DNA from: Microbacterium sp. Root53
GTDB lineage: Bacteria; Actinomycetota; Actinomycetes; Actinomycetales; Microbacteriaceae
Direction of reading: 5' to 3'
Length of the DNA: 64,000 nucleotides
Assembly: GCF_001426925.1 (NCBI RefSeq)
Contig: NZ_LMFR01000002.1
Location: forward strand, 946-64,945
Shown here piece after piece: positions 1 to 6,937 of the stretch. Each line of letters starts with the position of its first letter. Position 1 is the first letter of the stretch. The notes under the pieces are model-generated. The model did no database searches and was not told where the DNA came from. It was given only the letters and a program-made list of their open reading frames with translations. A program made the translations under genes and the position numbers.

Positions 1-120
1 CCTCGACCATCAGCCTGGCGTCCGCGAACGGCCGCCCCTTGCGCCGGTCGGGCGCGGCAGCATCTCCTCGATCAACGACCACTGAGCATCCGAGAGCATC
101 TGAAACCGCGACACGATCAC
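1..120 (-). pseudogene. IS5-family transposase N-terminus, frameshifted
   Basis: From GTG at 118-120 the frame gives a typical IS5-type start: VSRFQ, then LSDAQWSLIEEMLPRPTG. It then goes out of frame and meets TGA at 10-12. A one-base shift near position 43 restores the expected continuation KGRPFADARLMVE, which fits loss of one C from a GGCCGC-like string. The break is near codon 26, earlier than the mid-gene site where some IS5 relatives use programmed frameshifting, so a dead copy is more likely. The rest of the gene is outside the window. A base-call error cannot be excluded. Confidence 0.6.
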
Positions 121-160
121 AGGCTCTCAGCACACCGCCGATCTATTTGCCAGACACGCC
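1..160 (-). mobile_element. End of an IS5-type insertion sequence, cut by the window edge
   Basis: The minus strand carries the start of an IS5-family (DUF4096-type) transposase. Outside it, reading outward, comes ATTTGCCAGACACGCC ending at base 160, which looks like a terminal inverted repeat. The next four bases (161-164) are CTAG, the kind of YTAR target that IS5 elements duplicate on insertion. The other end of the element lies off the window, so the inverted repeat and target duplication cannot be confirmed. The boundary is immediately next to the stop codon of the GntR-family gene. Confidence 0.6.
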
Positions 161-850
161 CTAGCGCGCCGCTGCCGCGGTCAGCCCGTAGTACCCGGTG
201 ATGTGGCGCTCGAGGTGCTCTGCCGCGAGGTCTCCGCGGCCCGAGCGCAGGGCGTCGAGGATCGCCCGATGCTCGCGCTGGAGCCGGTCCACGGTGCCGC
301 GCCAGTCGCTCAGAGCGGCCGCGCGCTCGAGCGTGTGGTCCGAGATCACGAGCCGCAGCGCGTCCATGAGCACGCTGAGCAGCGTGTTCCCGGCGGTGCG
401 CGAGCACAGCACGTGGAACTCCGCGTCGAGCCGAAGGAACTCCGCCATGGGCAGCTCGGGATCGTCCATCCGTCCGAGCAGGGCGGCTGCCGCGCCCCAG
501 TCCCCCTGCTCGGGCCGCGACTGGGAGGCGGCCTGCGTCTCGAGCGCGAGCCGCACCCGGAACACGTCCTCGGGCGACACCTGCCGGGTGGCCATCTGCA
601 GCCGGAACACCGTGCTGATCGCCGGCCCGTGGGATGCCGTCACGAACGTCCCGGCCCGCGGGCCCGAACCCGTGCCGGACTCGATCGCGCCGAGCACCTC
701 GAGCACCCGCAGGGCCTCCCGCAGCGTGCCGCGCGACAGACCGAGCTGCTCGGCCAGCGCGCGCTCCCCCGGCAGCTGGTCGCCCACGTGCAGGCGCCCG
801 CTGGTCAGCTCGTCGGTGAACCAGCGCATCACGACGTCGTGTGATCTCAT
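161..850 (-). CDS. GntR-family transcriptional regulator, FadR/FCD subfamily
   Basis: A DNA-binding repressor or activator of 229 residues, the usual length for this subfamily. Residues about 1-75 form the GntR winged helix-turn-helix (GDQLPGERALAEQLGLSR, then TLREALRVLE). Residues about 90-220 form an all-helical FCD effector domain with the expected metal or ligand residues: Asp and His in DAEFH, His in EHRAIL and His in LERHI. FCD regulators usually sense carboxylic acids, but nothing here identifies the ligand. The TAG stop (161-163) lies in the CTAG next to the insertion sequence, so the native C-terminus may have been altered. The nearest candidate targets are the LLM oxidoreductase, hydrolase and MFS genes, all on the same strand. 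Confidence 0.88.
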   Translation of the reverse strand: MRSHDVVMRWFTDELTSGRLHVGDQLPGERALAEQLGLSRGTLREALRVLEVLGAIESGTGSGPRAGTFVTASHGPAISTVFRLQMATRQVSPEDVFRVRLALETQAASQSRPEQGDWGAAAALLGRMDDPELPMAEFLRLDAEFHVLCSRTAGNTLLSVLMDALRLVISDHTLERAAALSDWRGTVDRLQREHRAILDALRSGRGDLAAEHLERHITGYYGLTAAAAR

Positions 851-857
851 CCGCGTC

Positions 858-863
858 AGTATC
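858..863 (-). promoter_or_regulatory. Candidate -10 hexamer of the GntR-family gene
   Basis: The minus strand reads GATACT seven bases before the ATG at 850. There is no Shine-Dalgarno in between, so a leaderless transcript is possible. The first base departs from TANNNT, so this is weaker than the other cases in the window. Confidence 0.3.
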
Positions 864-901
864 GCACCGCGCGGGGCCGCCCCCGGTAGCGGACGCGTCG
901 C

Positions 902-1927
902 TCAGCGCCAGCCGAGCGCGGGTGCCACGTGCGTGAGGATCGACTCGATCAGATGGGTGTTGTAGTCGACGCCGAGCTGGCTCGGGATCGTGATCAGCAG
1001 CGTGTCGGCCTCGGCGATCGCCTCGTCGCGGCGGAGCTCCTCGATCAGCTCGTCCGGCTCAGCGGTGTAGGAGCGGCCGAAGATCGCGCGCGTGCCGGGC
1101 TCGATGTAGCCGACCTGGTCCTCGCGGTCGCCGCCCCCGAGGAAGTAGCGGCGGTCCATGTCGCTCGTGATCGCGACGATCGAGCGCGACACGGACACGC
1201 GCGGCTCGAAGCCCCAGTCGTGCTTGGTCCACTCGTCGCGGAACTCGCGGATCTGCTCGGCCTGCTGCACGTGGAAGGGCGCGCCGGTCTCATCCCACTT
1301 CAGGGTCGAGCTCATGAGGTTCATGCCCTTCTCGGCGGCCCAGCGCGCGGTCGCATTGGAGCCGGCGCCCCACCAGATTCGCTCGCGGAGACCGTCGGAG
1401 TGGGGCTCGAGCCGGAGCAGTCCCGGCGGGTTCGGGAACATCGGGCGCGGGTTCGGCTCGGCGAAGCCCTGACCCTCCAGCAGCTGCAGGAAGATCTCCG
1501 TCTTGCGTCGGGCCAGCTCGGCGCCGTCCGGGTCGTCCTCGGCGCCCGAGTACCCGAAGTACTTCCAGCCGTCGATGACCTGCTCGGGTGAGCCGCGCGA
1601 GACGCCGAGCTGCAGGCGCCCGCCCGAGATCAGGTCCGCCGAGCCGGCGTCCTCGACCATGTACATCGGGTTCTCGTACCGCATGTCGATCACGCCGGTG
1701 CCGAGCTCGATGCGGGAGGTGCGGGCGCCGATCGCCGCGAGCAGCGGGAACGGCGAGCTCATCTGCCGCGCGAAGTGGTGCACACGGAAGTAGGCGCCGT
1801 CGGCGCCGATGTCCTCGACGGCCTGCGCCAGGTCGATCGCCTGCAGCAGCATGTCGCCCGCACTGCGGGTGCCCGACTCCGGATGCGGCGTCCAGTGGCC
1901 GAACGAGAGGAATCCGATCTTCTTCAC
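902..1927 (-). CDS. LLM-class flavin-dependent oxidoreductase
   Basis: A 341-residue protein of the bacterial luciferase-like fold, which uses reduced flavin (FMNH2 or F420H2) to oxidise small organic substrates. It opens with KKIGFLSFGHW and contains typical segments such as GADGAYFRVHHFA, TSRIELGTGVIDMRYENP, GGRLQLGVSRGSP and IWWGAGSNATARWAAE. The open frame runs much further upstream, but the GTG at 1925-1927 is chosen because it overlaps the stop of the hydrolase gene as GTGA and the family homology begins there. The substrate cannot be read from the sequence. It is probably co-transcribed with the upstream SGNH hydrolase. Confidence 0.85.
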   Translation of the reverse strand: MKKIGFLSFGHWTPHPESGTRSAGDMLLQAIDLAQAVEDIGADGAYFRVHHFARQMSSPFPLLAAIGARTSRIELGTGVIDMRYENPMYMVEDAGSADLISGGRLQLGVSRGSPEQVIDGWKYFGYSGAEDDPDGAELARRKTEIFLQLLEGQGFAEPNPRPMFPNPPGLLRLEPHSDGLRERIWWGAGSNATARWAAEKGMNLMSSTLKWDETGAPFHVQQAEQIREFRDEWTKHDWGFEPRVSVSRSIVAITSDMDRRYFLGGGDREDQVGYIEPGTRAIFGRSYTAEPDELIEELRRDEAIAEADTLLITIPSQLGVDYNTHLIESILTHVAPALGWR

Positions 1928-2724
1928 GATGACGCCAACCCCTCGCCGGCCGATTCCATTCCGCTGAATGAAGGACGGATCGTCTGCCAGTCGGTGAACT
2001 TGGCGATCCGCCCGTCGCCCGACGACGTCCGCGTGAGCCGTCGCTTGAGCCACGGACCGACATGCGTCCGGTAGTAATGCGCGCCGCGGAGCCGCACGCC
2101 GGAGTCCTCCACCGGGAGATCCCACCAGGTCGGATCGGGTTCGAACCCCAGGGCGGTGAGGACGCGCGCCGCCACCCGGTGGTGACCGCGGGCGTTCATG
2201 TGCAGGCGGTCCTCCGACCAGAAGGGTCCGGTCGCCAGCACCTTGTCGGACCAGTTGAGGGCGCGGATGACGTCGTCCCGTCCCGCGACGCGCGCCATCA
2301 CGGCCGCCGAGAGCTGATCCCCTCGGCGGCGCACCAGGCCGCCGAGCGGCAGACCGCGGGTCGGGTCGGCACCCGACAGCAGGATGAGCCGCACGCCCTC
2401 CTCGTCGCAGCGCCGCAGCACCTGGCTGAAGGCGTCGGCGATGTGCGCGATCGTGGTGCGCGGCCGCAGCATGTCGTTGCCCCCGCCGTTGAACGACAGG
2501 TGCGTCGGCTTGAGCGCCAGCGCCGCCTCGAGCTGCTCCTCGACGATGGGCCATGCCAGCCGCCCGCGGATGGCGAGGTTGGCGTACCGGATCGGCGCGC
2601 CTGTCGCGTCGGCCCAGCCCTGGGCGGCCAGGTCGGCCCAGCCTCGGGGCGTGCCGTCCGGGAGCTCGTCGCCGACCCCCTCGGTGAAGGAGTCGCCGAT
2701 CGCGACGTAGCGCACGTCAGTCAC
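1924..2724 (-). CDS. SGNH/GDSL-type hydrolase
   Basis: A 266-residue esterase- or lipase-like protein. Block I is IGDSFTEG with the nucleophilic Ser at about residue 12, block III is the oxyanion-hole motif FNGGGND near residue 80, and block V is DRLHMN with the catalytic Asp and His near residue 172. There is no signal peptide, so it probably acts in the cytoplasm. GTG at 2724 is taken as the start because a -10 element ends six bases before it and the GDS motif is at the usual distance. It overlaps the downstream LLM gene by four bases. The substrate is unknown. Confidence 0.88.
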   Translation of the reverse strand: MTDVRYVAIGDSFTEGVGDELPDGTPRGWADLAAQGWADATGAPIRYANLAIRGRLAWPIVEEQLEAALALKPTHLSFNGGGNDMLRPRTTIAHIADAFSQVLRRCDEEGVRLILLSGADPTRGLPLGGLVRRRGDQLSAAVMARVAGRDDVIRALNWSDKVLATGPFWSEDRLHMNARGHHRVAARVLTALGFEPDPTWWDLPVEDSGVRLRGAHYYRTHVGPWLKRRLTRTSSGDGRIAKFTDWQTIRPSFSGMESAGEGLASS

Positions 2725-2730
2725 GGCGCC

Positions 2731-2736
2731 AGTCTA
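2731..2736 (-). promoter_or_regulatory. -10 element of the SGNH hydrolase gene, probably leaderless
   Basis: The minus strand reads TAGACT, then GGCGCC, then the GTG start. Six bases between the -10 and the start codon put the expected transcription start on the start codon. No Shine-Dalgarno is present. No clear -35 is seen. Confidence 0.5.
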
Positions 2737-2766
2737 TGCCGCCGCACGCATGCCGCGGCCGATGCC

Positions 2767-4113
2767 TCACCCGACCGGGAGGCGCTCGTCGAGGGCCTGG
2801 CCGCGGCGGTCGGCGAGCGGGATCACGCCGACCGCGGCGATCGCGAAGAAGATCGAGAACACCACGAACAGCAGCGGGGCCCCGCCGAGCTCCATCGCCC
2901 ACGGCACGAACAGCGGCGCCACGATCGACGCGATGCGGCCGACCGCGGCGGCCCAGCCGGCGCCGGTCGCGCGCAGCGTCGTCGGGTACAGCTCCGGCGT
3001 CACGGCATACAGGGCGCCCCAGGCACCCAGGTTGAAGAACGACAGCGCCATGCCGCTCGCGATGATCTGCCAGGGCTCCGTCGAGGACCCGAACAGCACG
3101 GCGGCGACCGCGGAGCCGACCAGGAACGTGGCGAGCGTGGCGCGACGGCCCCACACCTCGATCAGCCAGGCGGCGACGGCATAGCCCGGCAGCTGCGCGA
3201 GCGTGATGATCAGCGTGAAGCCGAACGACCGCACCAGGTCGAACCCCTGGTTGAAGAGGATGGTCGGGATCCAGATGAACGCCCCGTAGTACGAGAAGTT
3301 CACGCAGAACCAGACCAGCCAGATGGCGGCGGTGCGCATCCGGAGCGCCGGCGACCACAGCGCGGCGACAGCGGCGAGACCGCGTGGAGCCGCCTCGCCC
3401 GCGCCGGCCGGCGGTGCCACGGGCGACTCGCTGCGCGTGACCGCGCGGCCGGCGGAGGCCTCGAAGTCCCGCACGATCGCATCGGCCTCCGAAACGCGCC
3501 CGCGGCTCTCGAGGAAGCGCGGCGATTCGGGCAGAGCCCAGCGCACCACCAGCGCGTACACAGCGGGGATCGCGCCGAGCGCGAATGCCCAGCGCCAGCC
3601 GTTCTCGAGCGGCACCACGAAGTACCCGATCAGCGCGGCCGCCGTCCATCCGACGGCCCAGAACGCCTCGAGGATCACGACGAGCCGGCCGCGGATGCGA
3701 GCGGGCGCGAACTCGGCGACATAGGTGGATGCGACCGGCAGCTCGGAGCCGAGGCCCAGACCCACGAAGAAGCGCAGCACGAGCAGCGCGGCCACTCCCC
3801 CGACCAGGGCGCTCGCTCCGGTCGCGAGCCCGTAGACGAGCAGCGTCAGCGCGAACACCTGCCGGCGGCCGAGGCGGTCGGCGAGGAGGCCGCCGACGCT
3901 GGCGCCGACCGCCATGCCGATGAAGCCGACCGACGCGATCCAGGAGGTCTCGGCCGGCGTCAGCTGCCACTCCGCCACGAGCGCCGCGAGGATGAACGAG
4001 ATCAGTCCGACGTCCATGGCGTCGAGGGCCCACCCGATGCCGGATCCGGTGAGCAGCCGCAGGTGCTTGCGGGTGAACGGCAGCGAGTCGAGGCGCGCGG
4101 ACGGTGACGTCAT
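2767..4113 (-). CDS. MFS transporter, sugar/aromatic-acid porter type
   Basis: A 448-residue membrane carrier with about twelve hydrophobic segments in two halves and a polar central loop near residues 205-240. MFS signatures are GGLLADRLGRRQ after TM2, RFFVGLGLGSELPVASTYVAEF in the TM4-5 area and ALPESPRFLESRGR after TM6, which place it in the sugar-porter-like branch that also takes up aromatic and carboxylic acids. The substrate is not identifiable. It sits between two LLM oxidoreductase genes, so import of a compound that they oxidise is possible but unproven. The ATG at 4113 follows a -10 at the leaderless spacing. Confidence 0.85.
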   Translation of the reverse strand: MTSPSARLDSLPFTRKHLRLLTGSGIGWALDAMDVGLISFILAALVAEWQLTPAETSWIASVGFIGMAVGASVGGLLADRLGRRQVFALTLLVYGLATGASALVGGVAALLVLRFFVGLGLGSELPVASTYVAEFAPARIRGRLVVILEAFWAVGWTAAALIGYFVVPLENGWRWAFALGAIPAVYALVVRWALPESPRFLESRGRVSEADAIVRDFEASAGRAVTRSESPVAPPAGAGEAAPRGLAAVAALWSPALRMRTAAIWLVWFCVNFSYYGAFIWIPTILFNQGFDLVRSFGFTLIITLAQLPGYAVAAWLIEVWGRRATLATFLVGSAVAAVLFGSSTEPWQIIASGMALSFFNLGAWGALYAVTPELYPTTLRATGAGWAAAVGRIASIVAPLFVPWAMELGGAPLLFVVFSIFFAIAAVGVIPLADRRGQALDERLPVG

Positions 4114-4119
4114 GGCGCC

Positions 4120-4125
4120 AGCCTA
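4120..4125 (-). promoter_or_regulatory. -10 element of the MFS gene, probably leaderless
   Basis: The minus strand reads TAGGCT, then GGCGCC, then the ATG start. The spacing and even the GGCGCC spacer equal those of the SGNH hydrolase promoter at 2731-2736. No Shine-Dalgarno is present. Confidence 0.55.
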
Positions 4126-4143
4126 ATGGTCGAAGTGACCATT
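4125..4143. promoter_or_regulatory. Inverted repeat at the MFS promoter, candidate operator
   Basis: AATGGTC, five bases, then GACCATT form a perfect 7-base inverted repeat. It touches the last -10 base and covers the -10/-35 spacer, exactly filling the space between the MFS promoter and the stop codon of the upstream LLM gene. The position suits a repressor site. The TGGTC/GACCA half-sites resemble those of FadR-type regulators, although the spacing differs. Confidence 0.4.
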
Positions 4144-5189
4144 CAGCGGGAGGCCGGCTCCTCCGCCAGCAGCTCCCGCACGCGCGGCGCGACCTTCGTG
4201 CCGTACAGCTCGATGCTCTTCATGAGCTTGTCGTGCTCGAGACCGCCGTTCGCGAACTTCAGGTCGAACCGCGTCAGGCCGAGCATGCGCACGGTCTCGG
4301 CGATCTTCTGCGCGACGCGCTCGGGCGAGCCCGCATACACGGCGCCGCCCGTGCCGATCTCGTTCTGGAACTGGAGGCGGTTGTAACCGCCGGCCCAGCC
4401 GCGCTCGCGCCCGATCTTCTCGCGCATGGCCGCCATCTCGGGGTACAGCTCGTCCCAGGCCTCCTCGTCCGTGTCGGCGACGTGGCCCGGCGAGTGCACC
4501 CCGACCGGAGCGGCGGGCTTCTCGTACGACGCGAGGGAGCGGTGGAACAGGTCGACGTACGGGCGGAACCGTGCGGGAGCGCCGCCGATGATGGCGAGCA
4601 TGAGGCCGAGCCCGTGACGTGCGGTGCGGACGACCGACTCGGGCGAGCCGCCGACCCCGACCCACGCGGTGAGGCCGTTCGCCGTCTTCGGGAAGACGTC
4701 CGCCTCCTGCAGGGGCGGCCGCATCGCGCCCTGCCAGGTGACCGGCTGCTCGGTCATCAGGCGCACGAACAGATCGAGCTTCTCCTCGAACAGCGCCTCG
4801 TAGTCGCGCAGGTCGTAGCCGAAGAGCGGGAACGACTCGATGAACGAGCCGCGGCCCAGGATGACCTCCGCGCGGCCATTCGACACCGCGTCGAGCGTCG
4901 CGAACCGCTCATAGACTCGCACGGGGTCGTCGCTGGAGAGCACCGTCACGGCTGTACCCAGGCGGATGTCCTTCGTGACCGAGGCGATCGCCGCGAGCAC
5001 GATCTCCGGGCTCGACACGGCGAACTCGTGCCGGTGGTGCTCGCCGATGCCGAAGAACTTCAGACCCACCTCGTCGGCGAGCTTCGCCTGCGCGACGATG
5101 TTCCGGATCGTCTCCGCGTCGCTGAGGCGCTCGCCGTCCGTCCCGCGCGTGACGTCGCCGAAGGTGTCCAGGCCGAGTTCGATGTCCAT
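4143..5189 (-). CDS. LLM-class flavin-dependent oxidoreductase
   Basis: A 348-residue luciferase-like flavin enzyme, not closely similar to the one at 902-1927. Typical segments are MDIELGLDTFGDV at the start, GLKFFGIGEHHRHEFAVSSP (a conserved GEHH motif near residue 50), IRLGTAVTVLSSDDPVRVYE and GRAEVILGRGSF. The ATG at 5189 has a good ribosome site (GGGGAGCCTC before it). It probably acts as a monooxygenase or dehydrogenase in the cytoplasm, with unknown substrate. It ends 29 bases before the MFS gene, with the inverted repeat in between. Confidence 0.86.
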   Translation of the reverse strand: MDIELGLDTFGDVTRGTDGERLSDAETIRNIVAQAKLADEVGLKFFGIGEHHRHEFAVSSPEIVLAAIASVTKDIRLGTAVTVLSSDDPVRVYERFATLDAVSNGRAEVILGRGSFIESFPLFGYDLRDYEALFEEKLDLFVRLMTEQPVTWQGAMRPPLQEADVFPKTANGLTAWVGVGGSPESVVRTARHGLGLMLAIIGGAPARFRPYVDLFHRSLASYEKPAAPVGVHSPGHVADTDEEAWDELYPEMAAMREKIGRERGWAGGYNRLQFQNEIGTGGAVYAGSPERVAQKIAETVRMLGLTRFDLKFANGGLEHDKLMKSIELYGTKVAPRVRELLAEEPASR

Positions 5190-5247
5190 GAGGCTCCCCG
5201 CTCTCTATTCACTCGCATGTAACCGGAGGGGGTGCTGCGTATTCCCG

Positions 5248-6915
5248 TCAGCCGACGAGCGCCGTGCGCAGCGTGTCGAGGCCCACCCCGCCGAGGTCGA
5301 GCGCCCGCTTGTGGAACTCCTTCATCGAGAACTCCGCGCCCCGCGCCGCCCGGTACTCGTCCCGCACCTGCTCCCACAGGCGCTGGCCGACCTTGTAGGA
5401 CGGCGCCTGGCCGGGCCATCCGAGGTACCGGTTGACCTCGAAGCGGATGAACTCGTCGGGCATGTTCACGTTCCGGCGCATGAACTCGAGCGCATAGTCG
5501 GCATCCCAGACCCCGTCGCCATCCGGGCGCGGCTTGCCGAGGTGGACGCCGATGTCGAGCACGACGCGCGCCGCCCGCATCCGCTGGCCGTCGAGCATGC
5601 CCAGGCGATCGGCGGGGTCGTCGAGATAGCCGAGCTGCTCCATGAGGCGCTCGGCGTACAGGGCCCAGCCCTCTGCGTGCCCCGACGTGCCCGCGAGCAG
5701 GCGCCGCCACGCGTTCAGCTGAGCCCGGTTGTAGACCGCCTGCCCGATCTGCAGGTGGTGGCCCGGCACGCCCTCGTGGTACACGGTGGTGAGCTCGCGC
5801 CATGTGTCGAACTCCGTGACACCCTCCGGCACCGACCACCACATCCGGCCCGGTCGCGAGAAGTCGTCGGTCGGCCCGGTGTAATAGATCCCGCCCTCCT
5901 GCGTGGGCGCGATCATGCACTCCAGACGGCGGATCGGCTCGGGGATGTCGAAGTGGGTGCGCCCCAGCTCGGCCACGGCGCGATCGCTCGTCTCCTGCAT
6001 CCAGGTGCGCAGGGCGTCCGTGCCGACCAGCTTGCGGGACGGGTCGCGCTCGAGGTGGGCGACGGCCTCCTCGACGGTCGCACCGGGGAGGATCTCGCGC
6101 GCGATCGCCTCCTGTTCGGAGGTCATCCGCGCGAGCTCCTCGATGCCCCACTCGTACGTCTCGTCGAGGTCGATCACCGCACCGAGGAAGCGCCGCGAGT
6201 GGAGCGCGTACAGCTCGCGTCCGACGCCGTCGGCCTCGGTGGCGGCCGGTGCGAGTGCGTCGGTGAGGAACTCGGCGAGACGGTCGTACGCGCGACGGGC
6301 CTCCTCCGCACCGCGCTCCAGGTCGGCGCGCACCGACGTCGCGAGGTCGCCGTCCGCGGGCGCGGCGCCGGAGACGAGCGAGGCGAAGAAGCCGTCCTCA
6401 GCCGTGTAGCGCGGGATCTGCGCCGCCACCTCGCGGACCTGCCTCACCGCGGGCACGACGCCCTGGCGGATGCCCTCGGAGAGCGTCTCGATGTACCCGG
6501 CGATGGCGCCCGGGACGGCGCGCAGGCGGCGGGCGATGACGTCCCAGTCGTCGGCCGAGTCCGTGGGCATCAGGTCGTACACCTGCCGGATGTCCTGCGC
6601 CGCGCTGGCGATCACGTTGAGGTCGCGCAGGTGCCAGCGGGCCTCGTGCAGCTCGGCGGACAGACGCAGCTCGGCGCCGAGATCGGCTTGCGTGACCCGG
6701 TCCACGTCGTCGGAGGGCGTCGCGGCATCGAGCGCCGCCAGCGTCCGGCGCGCGGCCTCCTGCGCACGCTCGTGGCCCGCGAGGCTGAAGTCGTCGAAGC
6801 GGTCGTTCGCCTCGCTGCGGCCGATGTACGTGGCGGCTATCGGCGACAGCTCGACGACCCGGTCCACCCATCCCTCGGCGATGCGGTCGATCTCGGTGGG
6901 CGTGCGCTCGGTCAT
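5248..6915 (-). CDS. DUF885 family protein, putative zinc metallopeptidase
   Basis: A 555-residue protein of the DUF885 family. The metal-site motif YHEGVPGHH is near residues 377-385, an HExxxGH-type arrangement that suggests a zinc peptidase. Supporting C-terminal family segments are GHAEGWALYAERLMEQLGY, YALEFMRRNVNMPDEF and NRYLGWPGQAPSYKVG. No signal peptide is seen, so a cytoplasmic role is likely. The ATG is preceded by a strong ribosome site (GAGGAG). The gene follows polA on the same strand by 22 bases. The natural substrate of this family is not established here. Confidence 0.85.
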   Translation of the reverse strand: MTERTPTEIDRIAEGWVDRVVELSPIAATYIGRSEANDRFDDFSLAGHERAQEAARRTLAALDAATPSDDVDRVTQADLGAELRLSAELHEARWHLRDLNVIASAAQDIRQVYDLMPTDSADDWDVIARRLRAVPGAIAGYIETLSEGIRQGVVPAVRQVREVAAQIPRYTAEDGFFASLVSGAAPADGDLATSVRADLERGAEEARRAYDRLAEFLTDALAPAATEADGVGRELYALHSRRFLGAVIDLDETYEWGIEELARMTSEQEAIAREILPGATVEEAVAHLERDPSRKLVGTDALRTWMQETSDRAVAELGRTHFDIPEPIRRLECMIAPTQEGGIYYTGPTDDFSRPGRMWWSVPEGVTEFDTWRELTTVYHEGVPGHHLQIGQAVYNRAQLNAWRRLLAGTSGHAEGWALYAERLMEQLGYLDDPADRLGMLDGQRMRAARVVLDIGVHLGKPRPDGDGVWDADYALEFMRRNVNMPDEFIRFEVNRYLGWPGQAPSYKVGQRLWEQVRDEYRAARGAEFSMKEFHKRALDLGGVGLDTLRTALVG

Positions 6916-6937
6916 CCCTGCTCCTCGTCCGCCGCGC

